Notes under the pieces: model-generated
The model's input: only the letters and a program-made list of their open reading frames with translations
Told to the model about the DNA's origin: nothing
The model's database searches: none
Shown: in pieces, positions 44,563-56,065 of the stretch
Layout of the letters: the number at the start of each line of letters is the position of its first letter
Numbering within the stretch: position 1 is the stretch's first letter
Program-made: the position numbers and the translations under genes
Assembly: GCA_027575765.1 (NCBI GenBank)
Contig: JANBPT010000175.1
Location: 1 to 61,794 of the forward strand
Source of the DNA: Tieghemiomyces parasiticus
Taxonomy: Eukaryota; Kickxellomycota; Dimargaritomycetes; Dimargaritales; Dimargaritaceae
Direction of reading: 5' to 3'
DNA length: 61,794 bases

Positions 44563-46006
44563 GGTGAGGAGACGGAGATGTGCGCGGGGATCGGTGGAAG
44601 GAAGGCGGGTGGGGTGGCGGACAGGTCGAGGATCCGGCTGAAGAGCGGGCGGGCAGAATGGGCTCGCGGGCGGCGATGGAGGTTGCGGGATGAGGGTCGG
44701 AGGAGGAGGTCAAGGCGGATGCGTAAGCGTGGAAGGTGACCACGGGGCAGTAGGTTGGGCCTAACGGTGAAGGCCAAACGGCAAGGATTTGGGCACAGCC
44801 AAGGTATTCAAGGGCAGCGATATGTGTGGTTGGGTCGACTCGGGTTCGGCGCTAGTCAATGGCTGGTTATTTTTTTTATTTTTTTACTTCCCGCCGGCAA
44901 TTCTCCTCCTTCTACTTCCGTGCCTCCCATTTTTTGACCTTCCGATTGGAAAAGGCCCATCCAGCATATTTGTTTTTATGCTACTGGACTTCATGGCCGT
45001 CAAGTATACGTTGCGGGGCGCCAGGGGGTCGGTCAGGAGGTTGGACCCGAGGCGACCAGTGGCAGTGGTGGTACGTGGTCGGTCGGGCGGGTGGTCTCGG
45101 AGCGGGGCCGATGACTCGCAGCCACTGTCGGATGCATCCTCACACTTGGTAGTGACCCCTTGCGGACCCCTCTAATCCGATGCCCCAGCCCACATACTGG
45201 CCCCTCCCATCCCCAACCGCCCGAAAGGCTTTCACGCCAAGTTCGCCACTCCGGGCAGGGTAAGCGCTGGGTTCGCATGGCAGGCGAATCGACTAGCCCG
45301 CGTACATTAGTCACAGAGCAGTCGTGCGATGAGGAGCGGGGAGAATTGCCTACCGTGGCGTTGTCCGTACGCCTCACATTCACCACCCGCTTGGTACTCG
45401 TATCACTCCTTTGGCTTGGTAGGTCCACAGGAGCAGTTGGCTAGACCCCCCCCGGTGTGAAAGCGTCCTGCGCAGCGCTTGCCCTCCTGGCACCATAGGC
45501 CTTGCCCGTCCTAAATAACGGGTACTACTCGGAGCCGCTACTGACACATGATGACCGCTGACCCGTGTCACTCGGGGTAAGATATTGTGACCGGTTCTTG
45601 TCAACTTCCGCCACTATGGTTTGGTGGCCCGTGAAAATCCACAGTGGGGTCGGCTGATGATTGGTCGGCGGATGGCCCCCCAACTGTTAGCACGCGACAA
45701 CTTGAATGGCTCTGCTGCTCCACGTTGGCTAATGCGTCGCGAGTGCAATTGGTCACCGGCTGGACCTGATAAGCTAAATGAGCCCCACCGCATCCGTGCT
45801 TAGCTAGAGCCTTACACTAGCCCCTCCATAACGGACTGCAGCTGCCCAGTATTCCACATTGGTCCAACGTCAAGTATTAGAGCCATATTACGCCCCACAG
45901 CTCATAGATGTTTAATGATGGGCCTATGGAGGCGCAACGGCCCTAGCGCGGGGGTGGTAGTCTAGAACATTAAAGAAAGGGGACATATTTTATTATTTGG
46001 CGACAT
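44563..46006. other. Intergenic region between carrier and acyltransferase genes
   Basis: About 1.4 kb: the carrier promoter on the left (pyrimidine-rich in its direction of transcription) and acyltransferase 3' flank on the right. Contains a T-rich run near 44867-44887. No gene recognised. Confidence 0.4.
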
Positions 46007-47376
46007 CTAATCATGTTTCTTACTGTCGTCGGAGATCTCCTCCAGCGCTTCGACCATGACCTCGCGAGTGTCGATAGCCAGCTTTTCCACGTCGTCGGTG
46101 GTCAGATTCTTGGTGGGAATGGGGTTAAGTACTGGCGGTAAGGAATAAGGGCATGGTTGAGGGCAGGTATAGGCATATTAGTACGTGGTTACAGGTGAGA
46201 TGCATAAGGATAGATCCGAACGCCAGGTGCTCACATGGACACCCCAAGCCTACGTGGCCGGATCCGTTCGCTAACTGCAGGCAATTGGTAACCCACCTTT
46301 GATCTTAATCAGCCCGCTCTCAAACCGGAACTCTTTCTTGCAGTAGAAGGAGTGGAAGTTGGAGAAGACAACGGGCACAACGGGGATGCCGGCCTGGACG
46401 GCCATATGGAAGGCGCCCTTCTTGAACGGCAGCATGGCCTGAACCTGGCGCCCACGGGTTCCCTCGGGGAAGATGACCACACTCAACTAGAAATGGTCAA
46501 GAATATTAAGCGGTGGTTATGGCAAGAAAATAGGTGTGCGATTTACAGGTTGGTGCCAAGGTCGGTACCGCTGCGGGGGGGGCAGTTTTCATTTAGGTAT
46601 AGTCAGGCCGACTTCAAACTTACCTTCTTGGCGTGAATGGTGTCGACGGCGTCCTTAAACACCTTGATGGCCTCGGACCTGTTGCCACGGTTGATGAAGA
46701 TGTTGTTGGCCAACATCACTGCGAAGGGAGGAACAATGTAGCATTGCGGATAAGGCGTATACAGCCAGGTTAGTATAGTCCGGATATGCAATGGAGTGAG
46801 AAGGGGGCGGTGGAAGCATGGATTCAGGGTGGTTCTCGCGGCCTTGTATCACTACAGTACCCTTCATTCGCACATCCAAGTCCCGGTTGGATAGCACACC
46901 CCCTCAGGGATGGAACGCCACTTACTGAACTGGCCCAGGAACGGATAGAACTTGAGGGACCGCTTGGCGGTTATGACGCCATTAGCTGGCATGAACGCCC
47001 CCAGCGCAATCAAGTCCAGCGAGCTCTGGTGGTTAAGGACGTACACGCAGGGCTGATCCATTTTCGGGAAATTTTCCGCCCCGATAATTTCGGTGCGGAC
47101 GCCCAGAAACACACGGGCCAGGTGCTTGAACGAGCGCGCCACGACGTAGTTGATGGCGACTCGACGGCCCAGGGGCACCAATAGAAAGGACGAGCAGATA
47201 CCGCTGACGCAGGCTACTACGAGAATGGCGATGTAGATGATTTGCCGGGTGAAGAAGTTGACGTGCGAAGACAGGCGGGAAAACACCGTCAGGCCGACCG
47301 TGACGGCGAACGCGTAGGCGAGCCACGGACTGGACTGGAAGGCCCGGTTGTACAGATAGAGCAGTAGGCGTATCAT
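46007..47376 (-). CDS. SLC1: 1-acyl-sn-glycerol-3-phosphate acyltransferase (LPAAT)
   Basis: Four exons: 47376-46926, 46718-46624, 46486-46297 and 46131-46007, 286 residues with all phases matching. Introns are 207, 137 and 165 nt with GTAAGT, GTAAGT and GTGGGT donors. The enzyme acylates lysophosphatidate at sn-2 to give phosphatidate in ER or lipid droplets. Residues 1-70 hold hydrophobic segments. The acyltransferase box NHQSSLD (H116-x4-D121) carries the catalytic His/Asp, and the FPEGTR box (about 188-193) binds the glycerol phosphate. [12 protein letters not shown] and [12 protein letters not shown] are further family blocks, and [12 protein letters not shown] closes the domain. Length is close to yeast Slc1 (303) and human AGPATs. 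The gene is divergent from UREd-type gene on its right. No defects are seen. Confidence 0.93.
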
Positions 47377-49597
47377 GGTGACGAGCGCTAGGACGGTCGT
47401 ATGGGGCTACAGGATCGGGTAACGGACAGCTGGCCTGCAATGTGTCACTGGTGCAAGATGGACGTGCGGGAGCAGCCGAATTCTGGGTAACAATAGGAAG
47501 TAATGGTGGACAAGAATCGGACTCGGCGCATGGGAGCCAATGGGGACAGAAGGTGGCTTAATCACGAGCCCCGGGCGGCGTGCGTGGCTTTGAAGAGAGA
47601 GGGAGAGAGAGATTCAGGAAACCTGTGAGAGGGCAGGCTATCCTGGTGGCTGGCGTACTTCGTGGGGCGGAGGTCTTGGACGGTGGTTGGTTGCACCAGG
47701 CCAGAGAGTGGCACCATTTCTAGTCAACGCCAACTACCTCCCTCCCCTTCGGCCATGCTCCACAAATGGGAGTCGCAGCTATTAAGCGACGTTAAATAAA
47801 TGACTCCTCCTCTTCCCTCCCCTTCACTTACCAATTCCGGCCTGCATCCCCCCCTTGGAAAGCAATCGACTAGCACGTCTGCAAAGCCAGTGAGTTGTAT
47901 AACCTCTCCTTTTCATAGCAAGCCCCCCCTGCACCAGCGCCTACCTATGTGTACAATAGCCATTAGAACGATTAGCCCGCAGCATCCACCAGTAACATAG
48001 GGAGGGAGGGAATCCGACTATTGAGGGTGTGTTATCCTGCATGGCTGGCTGGCTACCAGGACATTGAATTAGCAAGTCGTAAGTGCTTGCTGAACAGATT
48101 GCTCGCGAACAATATTTCGCTGTAAGATACGGGGCCATACATGGGTAGTTGGTGAACGAAAACCATCGCGGCCTACTACAGACAGAATTAATATTTCAAT
48201 CTCTATAGCAAAAAAAAAGGGAAGGTGTGTTGGAACAAAAGCCGGGCGGTAATCGGCGTCTGGTAAGCGCTCTCCTGCTCTGAGTCGCACTCCCACTCAC
48301 CCTTCTCTTCAGACCCTGATTGCAGCCACAGTTCGAGGTTGATCTCTTACCTTCTCTACCATTCTTACGCACAACACAGTTCAAGGGCGTACTCTTGCTT
48401 TATCAGTTGCACTGTTGGTGGCACCTTGGGGCTTGCTATACAATAGACTGCCAGTGACCTTCTGAACACCGGCCAACAACTCCGGGCTGACTGCTCCCGG
48501 CCTAACGTTTTCATCTGATTAGACCTGATATTGATTTAACGCCTTGCCATATGCCGGACAATCATGGGGGCCGTTGACAGGCGGTGTAACCGGCTGCCCG
48601 TGGCCACACTCTTACAGCTGGACCAAGAGTGGGACTAGGTGGACAAGTCCCCGCACATATCAAAGTGATCTATAGCTTGCGGGTTTAGTGCAGATGGTGG
48701 CTAACACGGGTAGCACTGCCGGAGCCCTGCCCCTTATGTTGATGGGGTGGACATCCTCCTGATCGGGCTTGGCGTCTATGGAATTGGGGTGGTGCGCTGG
48801 GAAATCTTCCGGAAGATGCAGTAGTACGTTAGCTATCATCCCCTCCCCTTTCGACCGGCGTAGGCTTGGCCACGCCTGGCAGCCTAAAAGCGAGTTCGCA
48901 GTCTGCGACAAAAAAAAAAAAGTCGACGGTCACTGCTGTGGCGAGTGGCCTCTGGTCTGCCCAATCGGGGAAGTCCTTTGTTTACACCGCCCCTGGCTTC
49001 GGTGGGCTGGTGGACTAATGGCCTCCTTCCGCCATTTCACCACGCCATATGGAGGCTGGGTCGGCGACACATTTTATAAATACCGCCCAATGACGTTATC
49101 TGCGGGTGTCGCACGCTGCTGGTGCGAGCCGGTATATAATGTTCCAGGCGGCCCGCCCTTCCCTACCAACGTGACGTATCATCATTATCTCACTTTAGCC
49201 AGCGCGCACGTTTCCACAACGATTATCTATCATCGTCCGCACCTCCTCAACCTGACCCCGGTGCTTTTGGGTCTACCTAGTAAGTCTTGTTGCTGATGTT
49301 TGCTAGGCGGCCCCGCGTCATGGCTCAATAAATCATTGCCTGCTTGCGGGCACGACCGGCACCGGTTGGTGGTACTGCCAGGAGGCGGGGCCTTCCTGAG
49401 CAGCCCTGGCACCAGACCCGTGCACTTCCGTTTTACTCCCTTCAGTGTACCACATGCTTCTGTTGACGCGTCCGGAGATTGTTCCAGCCCCCTCCTCTCT
49501 CCGAACTCACATTGCCTTCCTCTCCCATTGCGGACCACCTGCCTCCCCTTAGCCCAACTACTCCTTACTCACCTCAAAGAAACCCCACCTTCCGGCC
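47377..49597. promoter_or_regulatory. Divergent region between LPAAT and UreD genes
   Basis: 2.2 kb between two outward-facing starts. Left: a GA-rich microsatellite at about 47592-47612 near the LPAAT promoter. Right: TATAAATA at 49075 and TATATAAT at 49133, about 460-520 bp before the UreD ATG, then a pyrimidine-rich leader. The middle holds nothing recognised, apart from A-runs at 48209 and 48910. Confidence 0.4.
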
Positions 49598-50944
49598 ATG
49601 GTCCACAAGCGCCCTGACACTGCCGGTCGCGGTGAGATTCACTGCAGTGTCGTGGCCGGCCAACCGCAGTTCCGGCGTTGCGTCGCGCAGTACCCGCTCA
49701 AGCTGGTCGCACCCCGGGTCCACCGCCAGTCAGCCATCGCCCATACGGCCAGTGCCAGCAAGACTCCAGCCCTCCCGCCGGACGTGGTCGGTCCGGCACC
49801 GATGGCCGTCTACATGCTCACCTACGGCGGCGGCGTGGTCTACGGCGACATGATCGACCTCGACATCACTGTCGACACCGGAGCCGCCCTTACTCTGCTA
49901 ACCCAGGGTTCGACCAAAGTGTTTCGCCACCGACCAGGTCATACCCGCCCGCCTACCGCCACCGCTATCGTGAACCAGACTGCCACCCCGGCTGTGGACG
50001 GGCGTTCCCACTGCGAGGAGAGCGAGTTGGGGGCTCCCTTGAAGGCCGTCGACGACCAATTGGACTACTCGGCCAGTCGACTCACCGCCCATGTCGCTGC
50101 TGGGGCGTACCTGGTCCTGCTGCCCAGCCCCGTGACCTGTTTTAAGGACTCCCGGTTCGTCCAGCACCAGACCTTCCACCTCGAAGACCCGACGGCCAGT
50201 TTAGTGCTTCTCGACTGGGTCACCAGCGGCCGGATGAGCCGTGGCGAATCGTGGCAGTTTGAACTGTACAGCTCGACCAACCTGGTGTATCTCGGCGAGA
50301 AATCCAAGCCGAACTCGAGCGACAACAGTAATGAGCACAGCAGCGGAGAGGCCGAGGCAGACCGCGCCCACCACTCGCACCCACACCATCGGCTCGTGCT
50401 CAAGGATGTGGTCCACCTGAGCGACCGGTTCTTACCGCCCGTCGTCAAAGAGAAGCAGGCGAAACCGCAGACCAAGACCGACTTATCCTCGGCCCCCACC
50501 TCAGATTTTCCCTCTCTTCAGGAGCAAACCACGCCACCCTCGTCGCCAGACGCCGCCGCCGACCACTTCCAACGGGACTTTGTGCCTCGGTACGGCGCCC
50601 GCATGGATCCTTATGCCTGCTACGCCATGCTCGTGCTGGTGGGCGTGAACTTGGCGCCCTTGATTGAAAGCTTGACGGAGATGCACCAAAGTAGTAAGAT
50701 CAGCGCCGTTCTCCCGCGCAAGGACCACCACCACCACCGTCCTCAGCAGCACGACCGCCAAAACAAATCCGCCGAGCCAGTGCTCTACACTTTGTCGCCC
50801 CTCGATATCGGCTCAAACTGTCCCGGCATCATCCTGCGGGTGTCAGCCCCCACCACCGAGGAAATTGGTGACTGGATCAGGGTGCACCTCGCAGACCTGG
50901 AGAAGATCGTCGGCCGCAACATTTGGAAGTCGGCCTTTGTATAG
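49598..50944 (+). CDS. ureD: Urease accessory protein UreD with histidine-rich inserts
   Basis: A single exon of 448 residues. UreD (UreH) is the scaffold that binds apo-urease first and recruits UreF and UreG for GTP-driven nickel insertion; in fungi it acts in the cytosol. Family blocks are clear: an N-terminal YPLKLVAPR, the core MLTYGGGVVYGDMIDLDITVDTG, then ALTLLTQGSTKVFR, later YLVLLPSPVTCFKDSRFVQHQTF and LLDWVTSGRMSRGE, and a C-terminal RVSAPTTEEIGDWIR. It is longer than bacterial UreD (about 270-300) because of two inserts: one with HHSHPHH around residue 256-265 and one with HHHHRPQQH around residue 376-384. Such His clusters are usual in UreE, UreG or HypB nickel proteins, not UreD. 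ATG at 49598 lies in GGCCATGG context. Convergent with UTP7. Confidence 0.9.
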   Translation: MVHKRPDTAGRGEIHCSVVAGQPQFRRCVAQYPLKLVAPRVHRQSAIAHTASASKTPALPPDVVGPAPMAVYMLTYGGGVVYGDMIDLDITVDTGAALTLLTQGSTKVFRHRPGHTRPPTATAIVNQTATPAVDGRSHCEESELGAPLKAVDDQLDYSASRLTAHVAAGAYLVLLPSPVTCFKDSRFVQHQTFHLEDPTASLVLLDWVTSGRMSRGESWQFELYSSTNLVYLGEKSKPNSSDNSNEHSSGEAEADRAHHSHPHHRLVLKDVVHLSDRFLPPVVKEKQAKPQTKTDLSSAPTSDFPSLQEQTTPPSSPDAAADHFQRDFVPRYGARMDPYACYAMLVLVGVNLAPLIESLTEMHQSSKISAVLPRKDHHHHRPQQHDRQNKSAEPVLYTLSPLDIGSNCPGIILRVSAPTTEEIGDWIRVHLADLEKIVGRNIWKSAFV

Positions 50945-51311
50945 TATATTTCCACGGACTCGGATTGTGGAGACGGCCTTAACCACTATGCCCCTCTCCC
51001 CTCCCTCTTCCCTTTACTGGTATATCTCCGTCATCCAACCGCGGTGTACCGGGCCTGACTTGCACGCTATTTAACACCAATATCTTTTTTCTTTAATTTT
51101 TAGCAAGAATACATAAGTCCATCCCATATCAACGACTTCCCAAGCCCCCCCTCTCTTTTGATCCCAAGGCCGGCCTGAAAGCCCTACGACAACTATAACG
51201 GTGAACGCATGGCATTTAAGTATTGAACCGACATGGGTTGTAAAAAAACAGGAGCTATGGTAGAAACAGGGTAATCTAGAGACAGTATTGTAGGAAAGGA
51301 GGGCGCCTCTA
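50945..51311. other. Convergent 3' ends of UreD and UTP7
   Basis: 367 bp between two facing stop codons. A T-rich stretch at about 51078-51103 and an A-run at about 51242 may hold the two polyadenylation regions. No gene seen. Confidence 0.45.
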
Positions 51312-53828
51312 CTACTGGATCTTCCGGTTCTCATTAAACTTGAACTTCTCCTTGTAAAACCGGCTGAGAGTCTTGGCACCTGGCTGCTCCCAACGCACGT
51401 CATCTTCCATCCGCTTGTCGACGCGTTCCTTGGCCCGCTCGAACGACCGATCGTGCCGCTTCTGGCGGTCCTCGCGCTTCTTCTCAAAGTCCAGCATCAT
51501 ACGCAGGCCGTCGGTGGACGCATTAACCGCCCGCGCGCCACGCTTACGTTTGGTGTTGGGGTTGAATGTCGGCACGTGCTCAAACACCTTGTGCTTCTTC
51601 TGGGCCTTGGCGTTGGTTCCCACCCCGTCAATCATTTGGTCAGTTAGATCCAAGGCTTGGTCATCATCATCACCATCATTGCCCTCACCCGCGGCGCCCG
51701 AGGTTTCGCCGTCGCCATCACCCTGCGATCCGTAGTTACGCCGGAACGCGTGGAGTTTTCTCGTGGTCATGGCGGCTCCGTTAATGGCCTTCTCAAACTG
51801 CTCTTCGGTGTCGTCGGGCTTGGCGCGGGAGGCCGCAGCAAACTGGGTCGGGTCAAGGACAATCATATCCGGGTCGAGCTTGTCGAGAAGTGACCGGACC
51901 TCCATCTCGCGACGCTGGGCACGGTTCATGTACGGGTTGGGTACCATACTGTCAAAGTTGGGTTCACCCGAGCCAGGGATCACCAGACTGCTGAACCCCC
52001 CGCGGTGGCCCACGCCCAGCACATCCTCGTACGGACAGAAGGACACGTCAGTAACGTGGCTACCGTGGGTCTGGTGTCGCATGTAGAGTTGACCCGACGT
52101 CCTGGGGACGGCCTCATCGTCATCAGTGACGCCCTCGGTGGGAGCCGTGCGGAATAGGTCCTTCCATACTGTGACTCGGTCCCCGGCCCCGACGGCCACC
52201 AACCCGCGCTGGCTAACGGCCAACGCGGTAGGCGATTCGCGACTCCGGATCTCGCCGAGAGACTTGTAGGTACGGATATCAAAGTACCGGATGTAGTGGT
52301 CGGCACCAGCGGTGACCAGATAGCGGCCTGAGGGGTCGACGGCGAGGTCCTGGATCGGCCCGCGGTGGCAAAACATTTTGACCATCGGGAACGCGTGGTT
52401 CGGAGTCCACATGGTGACCGTGCCGCGGCTGTGCCCCAGGTTGAGCACCGCATTCCACGGGTTCTGCACCATGGAGTGCAGGGGCCCCATCCGGACTTTG
52501 TGGTTGGCTACCACCTTACCGATCGAAATGTCCTGGTAGACAAGGTTGCTCTGCTCGGTGGCTGAGGCCAGGAGGTAGTGGTGTGGGAGGTACTCGAGGA
52601 CGTTGGCATGCTTGTGCGTCTGCAAGCAGTGCACCTCGGCGCCTGAGCCGTCATAGATGTAGACAAAGGTCTTCTGGGCCACAGCGAACATACCCTCGTC
52701 GTGAAGCCAGCTGCACGCGAGTAAGTAAAGGAATGGTGAGAGTTACCATAAGGGGGGATGGGTTAGTCACTGCATTGCTATAATTCCCGCCGTCACTTGC
52801 TTACCGGAACGACTATTACTTTGTGAGCGCCACGCGTAAATGAATAATACTTACTGGACATCACGGACGGTTTCACCGAGCTGGACCTCGGCCTGGAGGG
52901 TCCCGGTCTGCCAGTTGAATGTGCCGATATGGCCCTTACGGCCGCCAATGATAAGTTTCTGCCCACTCCGGGAGTAATCCACCTTGTAGGGACCCTGGAG
53001 GGGTAGCTCCAAATTGTACATCTTGGCGGCAGTATTGATATCAACCATTTCACGGAGGGCCTCCTGGGTCAGATTGTATGTACGCTCATTACCAGCCTCG
53101 GTGGTGATGAAGCCATCGCTTTCCGAGAGCAGTCGGTCAGCCATGGCGGCGGAGCTGGCGGCCTCAGCGCGGAGGGCGTGGATCTCGAGGGTTTGCGCGT
53201 CACGGCCAATCAACCGCGGGAACGCCTCTTTGCTCTCGAGCGGCCGCAGTGCGCCGAGCTTGGTTCGCAGTGGGCGGGCATACTTGGCCGTCGGGAGTTG
53301 AGGAACGGGCCGGTCCGCCGCGCCCGAGGGCTCTTGATTGGCCCCGTCATTCTTCTCCTCATCCTCCTCGTCCGAACCGACGGTGGTCAGCCTCTGGTTG
53401 AGTCGCCTCGACAGGCGTTTAGCGGCCTTGGAGGCCTGGTCATCGTCGGTGGCCGCCACAGTGGGCGATGGTACGAGGCCGGCCTTTTGAAGGCCGAGCA
53501 GTCGATCGTACGCTCGACGCGAGCGCGTTATGGGATGCGCAGACTCGTCGGCATCCGCACCGGCGACGAGGAGACTCTGCTTCTTATTGAGGGACAGGGC
53601 TGTCTTGCTCCCCCAATCGTAGGCGGGTTCGTCGTCGTCATCGGCTTTGGTAGTCTGACCTGACCGCTTGCCCCGCTTCTTGTCGGGCTGTCCGTCGGTC
53701 AGGCTGCTGATGCTACCAAAGACCTCAGCCTCGGTTGCCCGGCGGGCTTTTATCCGTTCTTTGGCATCCTTCTTCTGCGCCTCCAAAAGTGCGTTCTTTT
53801 TGGCCTTCGGGGCGGACTTCTTCTTCAT
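51312..53828 (-). CDS. UTP7: U3 snoRNP WD40 protein Utp7/WDR46
   Basis: Two exons, 53828-52855 and 52710-51312, encode 790 residues; the 144-nt intron runs GTAAGT to GTGCAG, phase 2. The junction reads VRDVQWLHDEGMFAVAQKTFVYIYD, a hallmark of Utp7. Utp7 belongs to the small-subunit processome that folds and cleaves 18S pre-rRNA in the nucleolus. The N-terminus (MKKKSAPKAKK and on) is basic and acidic in blocks. WD40 blades follow from about residue 270 to 560 (for example ANHKVRMGPLHSMVQNPWN and GRYLVTAGADHYIRYFDI). After them comes the BING4CT-type segment with EDVLGVGHRGGFSSLVIPGSGEPN. The C-terminus is acidic then lysine/arginine-rich, fitting nucleolar targeting. It is longer than yeast Utp7 (554) and human WDR46 (610) mainly through these charged ends. 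Confidence 0.93.
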
Positions 53829-55138
53829 GGCGTCGGAATGCGGTCCCGTGGGGAACAGTTACAGGAGGGAAGATATGGTTTGCGCGATGTGGGTGGACCT
53901 GAACACGACAGCGAGGGTATAAGAGTGTATGATTCGGGCCCAAGGCGATGGGACTCGAATGTTCAAGCTCGAGAAATAATTGCGAATTAGAAACAAGAAG
54001 GCAATGGGTAAAAAGGGGTAACCATAAGCGTATGGTCTTGGGAGTGGGTGAGAGTGTCCAAGGCCATTTGGCAAGGTCGAGACAACGGTTATCTTGGCTA
54101 AACGGCTGTACTAAAGTGGCCGAGGCTGACCACTAGACGGCTAACGGCGAGGAAGAAGAAGAAAAAAAAAAGAAAACTTAAAAAATGTGTTCCAGGCGTA
54201 AGGCCCTTCCACGCCGTTGATGCGCGGTGTAGTTCCACCAATTAATCAAGCCTAGCGGTGGACCCGATTTAATCACGTGATAATACACTCGAATTAGGAG
54301 AGAAATGTAACAGTTGACCCATCAGCCTTGCTGTGTGGTACGCCGCATTGGGCATCACCACTACTCCCCTGACTTACTTAGAATGGCCACGCTAGACAGC
54401 ACGAACGTGCAGAACGGAATAACCTGATGTGTTTGGCCACTTATCTACTCTTTGGCAGTGGCCTTTCCTTAACCAGCGAGTCCAGGACTGGTCTCCTGAC
54501 TAACGCGAGTCGGCAGTCTCTTTAGATAATAATGCACGTACCCTTTTTCGTTACTAGTACCAGACCCCTGTACGTTACGTTGCCATGGAGATATACCCGT
54601 CCTGAGGTACAGGTTTTATCGGCCCATCTACAATGGACCCAGGCTATCTTGGTATCCATTCTAAAGCTGAACTACCAAAAAGGTTCTCGTAACTCGTCAT
54701 TTAAATTAAAACTCAACTTGCACCGGGCATACGGTGATGAGGGGGGGGGGTGCAGCACAAGGTGCCATTGTATATATACAAGAACTATTTTCAGATAGAA
54801 ACAATGTTAACGACTGTGCAGATGGGAGGCCACAGTCACTATCTACCCCAACTTGATAAGGTCATAATTGCATGTAACATGCCGCTTGTTGGTGATGCCA
54901 TACGGGCACCAGCCGCTAACAACGAAAGGGTTTGGTGACCCATGCATCTGGTCGTTAAATCTTCGAGATAAGTCATACCCTATAAAAAAAACTCCACTAG
55001 GCACGGGTCCTTGACGTCCTAACCACCATACTCACTACTCGAAACTACTTACCTACCGGCAGGTCCAGTTTCTTCCACTTTTTCATATTTGGACATCGCT
55101 CCTCGCTTACAGCACGCCTACACGGCTTACAGCTCACT
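53829..55138. other. Divergent region between UTP7 and orphan gene
   Basis: 1.3 kb with both promoters. A purine run lies at 54150-54185, and a G-run followed by a TATATATAC stretch at about 54740-54780. No coding feature is supported. Confidence 0.4.
54981..54990 (+). promoter_or_regulatory. TATA box of the first orphan paralogue
   Basis: TATAAAAAAA lies 158 bp upstream of the ATG at 55139, followed by a C- and T-rich leader. Confidence 0.55.
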
Positions 55139-56065
55139 ATGGCCTGCGCCCCGCTCTACATGTCTACTGCTCTTTTGAGCCCAGTCTATGCTCACATCGA
55201 GCCCAAAGACGAGTCTCTGATGCTGGGCCACACCCTCAAGCTGGCCGAAGAAATCGACCTTCCAGCCAACCTCGCCGCGCCCTTCATTCACGACTTTACG
55301 TTGCGTTTACCGCCCACCGCCCACTACATTGGCGACATCACCCAAACCTGCCATAAACTACGGGCCACGGTCTATTACTACGCCGCCCAGGCCATTTACA
55401 CCCACATGATCCCGGACGAGCGGGAGGCGTGCGGTGCAATCGGTGATGCCCTTGCCGCCGCCCATCTAGAAGTTCCGGTGATTCTGCGCCAGGTTTTAGA
55501 GGCCAGCATTCTCCAGACCACGGCCTACTTCCATGTCATTCCCCACCGACCCCTCCGTTTCCGCCGGTGGGTCCTGATGGGTCTCCACGAGGACCTCGAC
55601 TGTCCCCATCGTTACCCGGATGCTCACCGTACGGTTTGGCGTGACGTCGTGTCCAAACATTACATTAACGACCTCGTGAGTCAGAAGGAAACGGCCATCC
55701 GGGCCGACCTCCATGAATACCAGGGGATTCAAGAAGGCCGGAAATCGTTGGAGACCCGCGGGATCGTTGCGTTCAACCAAGATGACCGCCAGTGGTTGAA
55801 GTCTTCAATCGCTCAGCTACGGACGGAATTGGCCGCGCTGGCCGCTTTACGGCTGGTCAGTGACCTGGACTGGATCGCCGGTAGCCTGTTGTTTCGGTAC
55901 GGTCCCCGCCTTGGTACAGCGGTAACATTAGTAAATGCCCGGCTGATTGCTCACCACATCCATGATGACCAGCTCGTCCAGGACTTGTACTCGGTGATGG
56001 GTAGCTACGGGTACGTCTATCAGGTACTGTTGGGCCAGGCGTATCCGTTGGACAGCAGTCCTTAG
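55139..56065 (+). CDS. Orphan protein, paralogue of the next gene
   Basis: A single frame of 308 residues. I recognise no domain. The strongest feature is a conserved block shared with the gene at 56908: VIPHRPLRFRRWVLMGL followed by a D-x-DC-x4-YPDAHRTVW segment, about residues 137-180. Both also share an earlier pair of features: (C/Q)-K-L-R-A followed by an aromatic-rich helix (YYYAAQAIYTHM here) and an E-R-x-x-C segment. The protein seems helical, mainly soluble. The N-terminus (MACAPLYMSTALLSPVYA) could be a weak signal peptide but lacks a positive start. A TATA element lies 158 bp upstream. Codon bias toward C-ending codons and the shared block with its neighbour support expression and a real gene. 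Confidence 0.72.
   Translation: MACAPLYMSTALLSPVYAHIEPKDESLMLGHTLKLAEEIDLPANLAAPFIHDFTLRLPPTAHYIGDITQTCHKLRATVYYYAAQAIYTHMIPDEREACGAIGDALAAAHLEVPVILRQVLEASILQTTAYFHVIPHRPLRFRRWVLMGLHEDLDCPHRYPDAHRTVWRDVVSKHYINDLVSQKETAIRADLHEYQGIQEGRKSLETRGIVAFNQDDRQWLKSSIAQLRTELAALAALRLVSDLDWIAGSLLFRYGPRLGTAVTLVNARLIAHHIHDDQLVQDLYSVMGSYGYVYQVLLGQAYPLDSSP

Noticed and set aside
44128..44739. Plus-strand frame of 203 codons
   Set aside because: Antisense to the EF-hand part of the carrier gene and its leader; no independent support.
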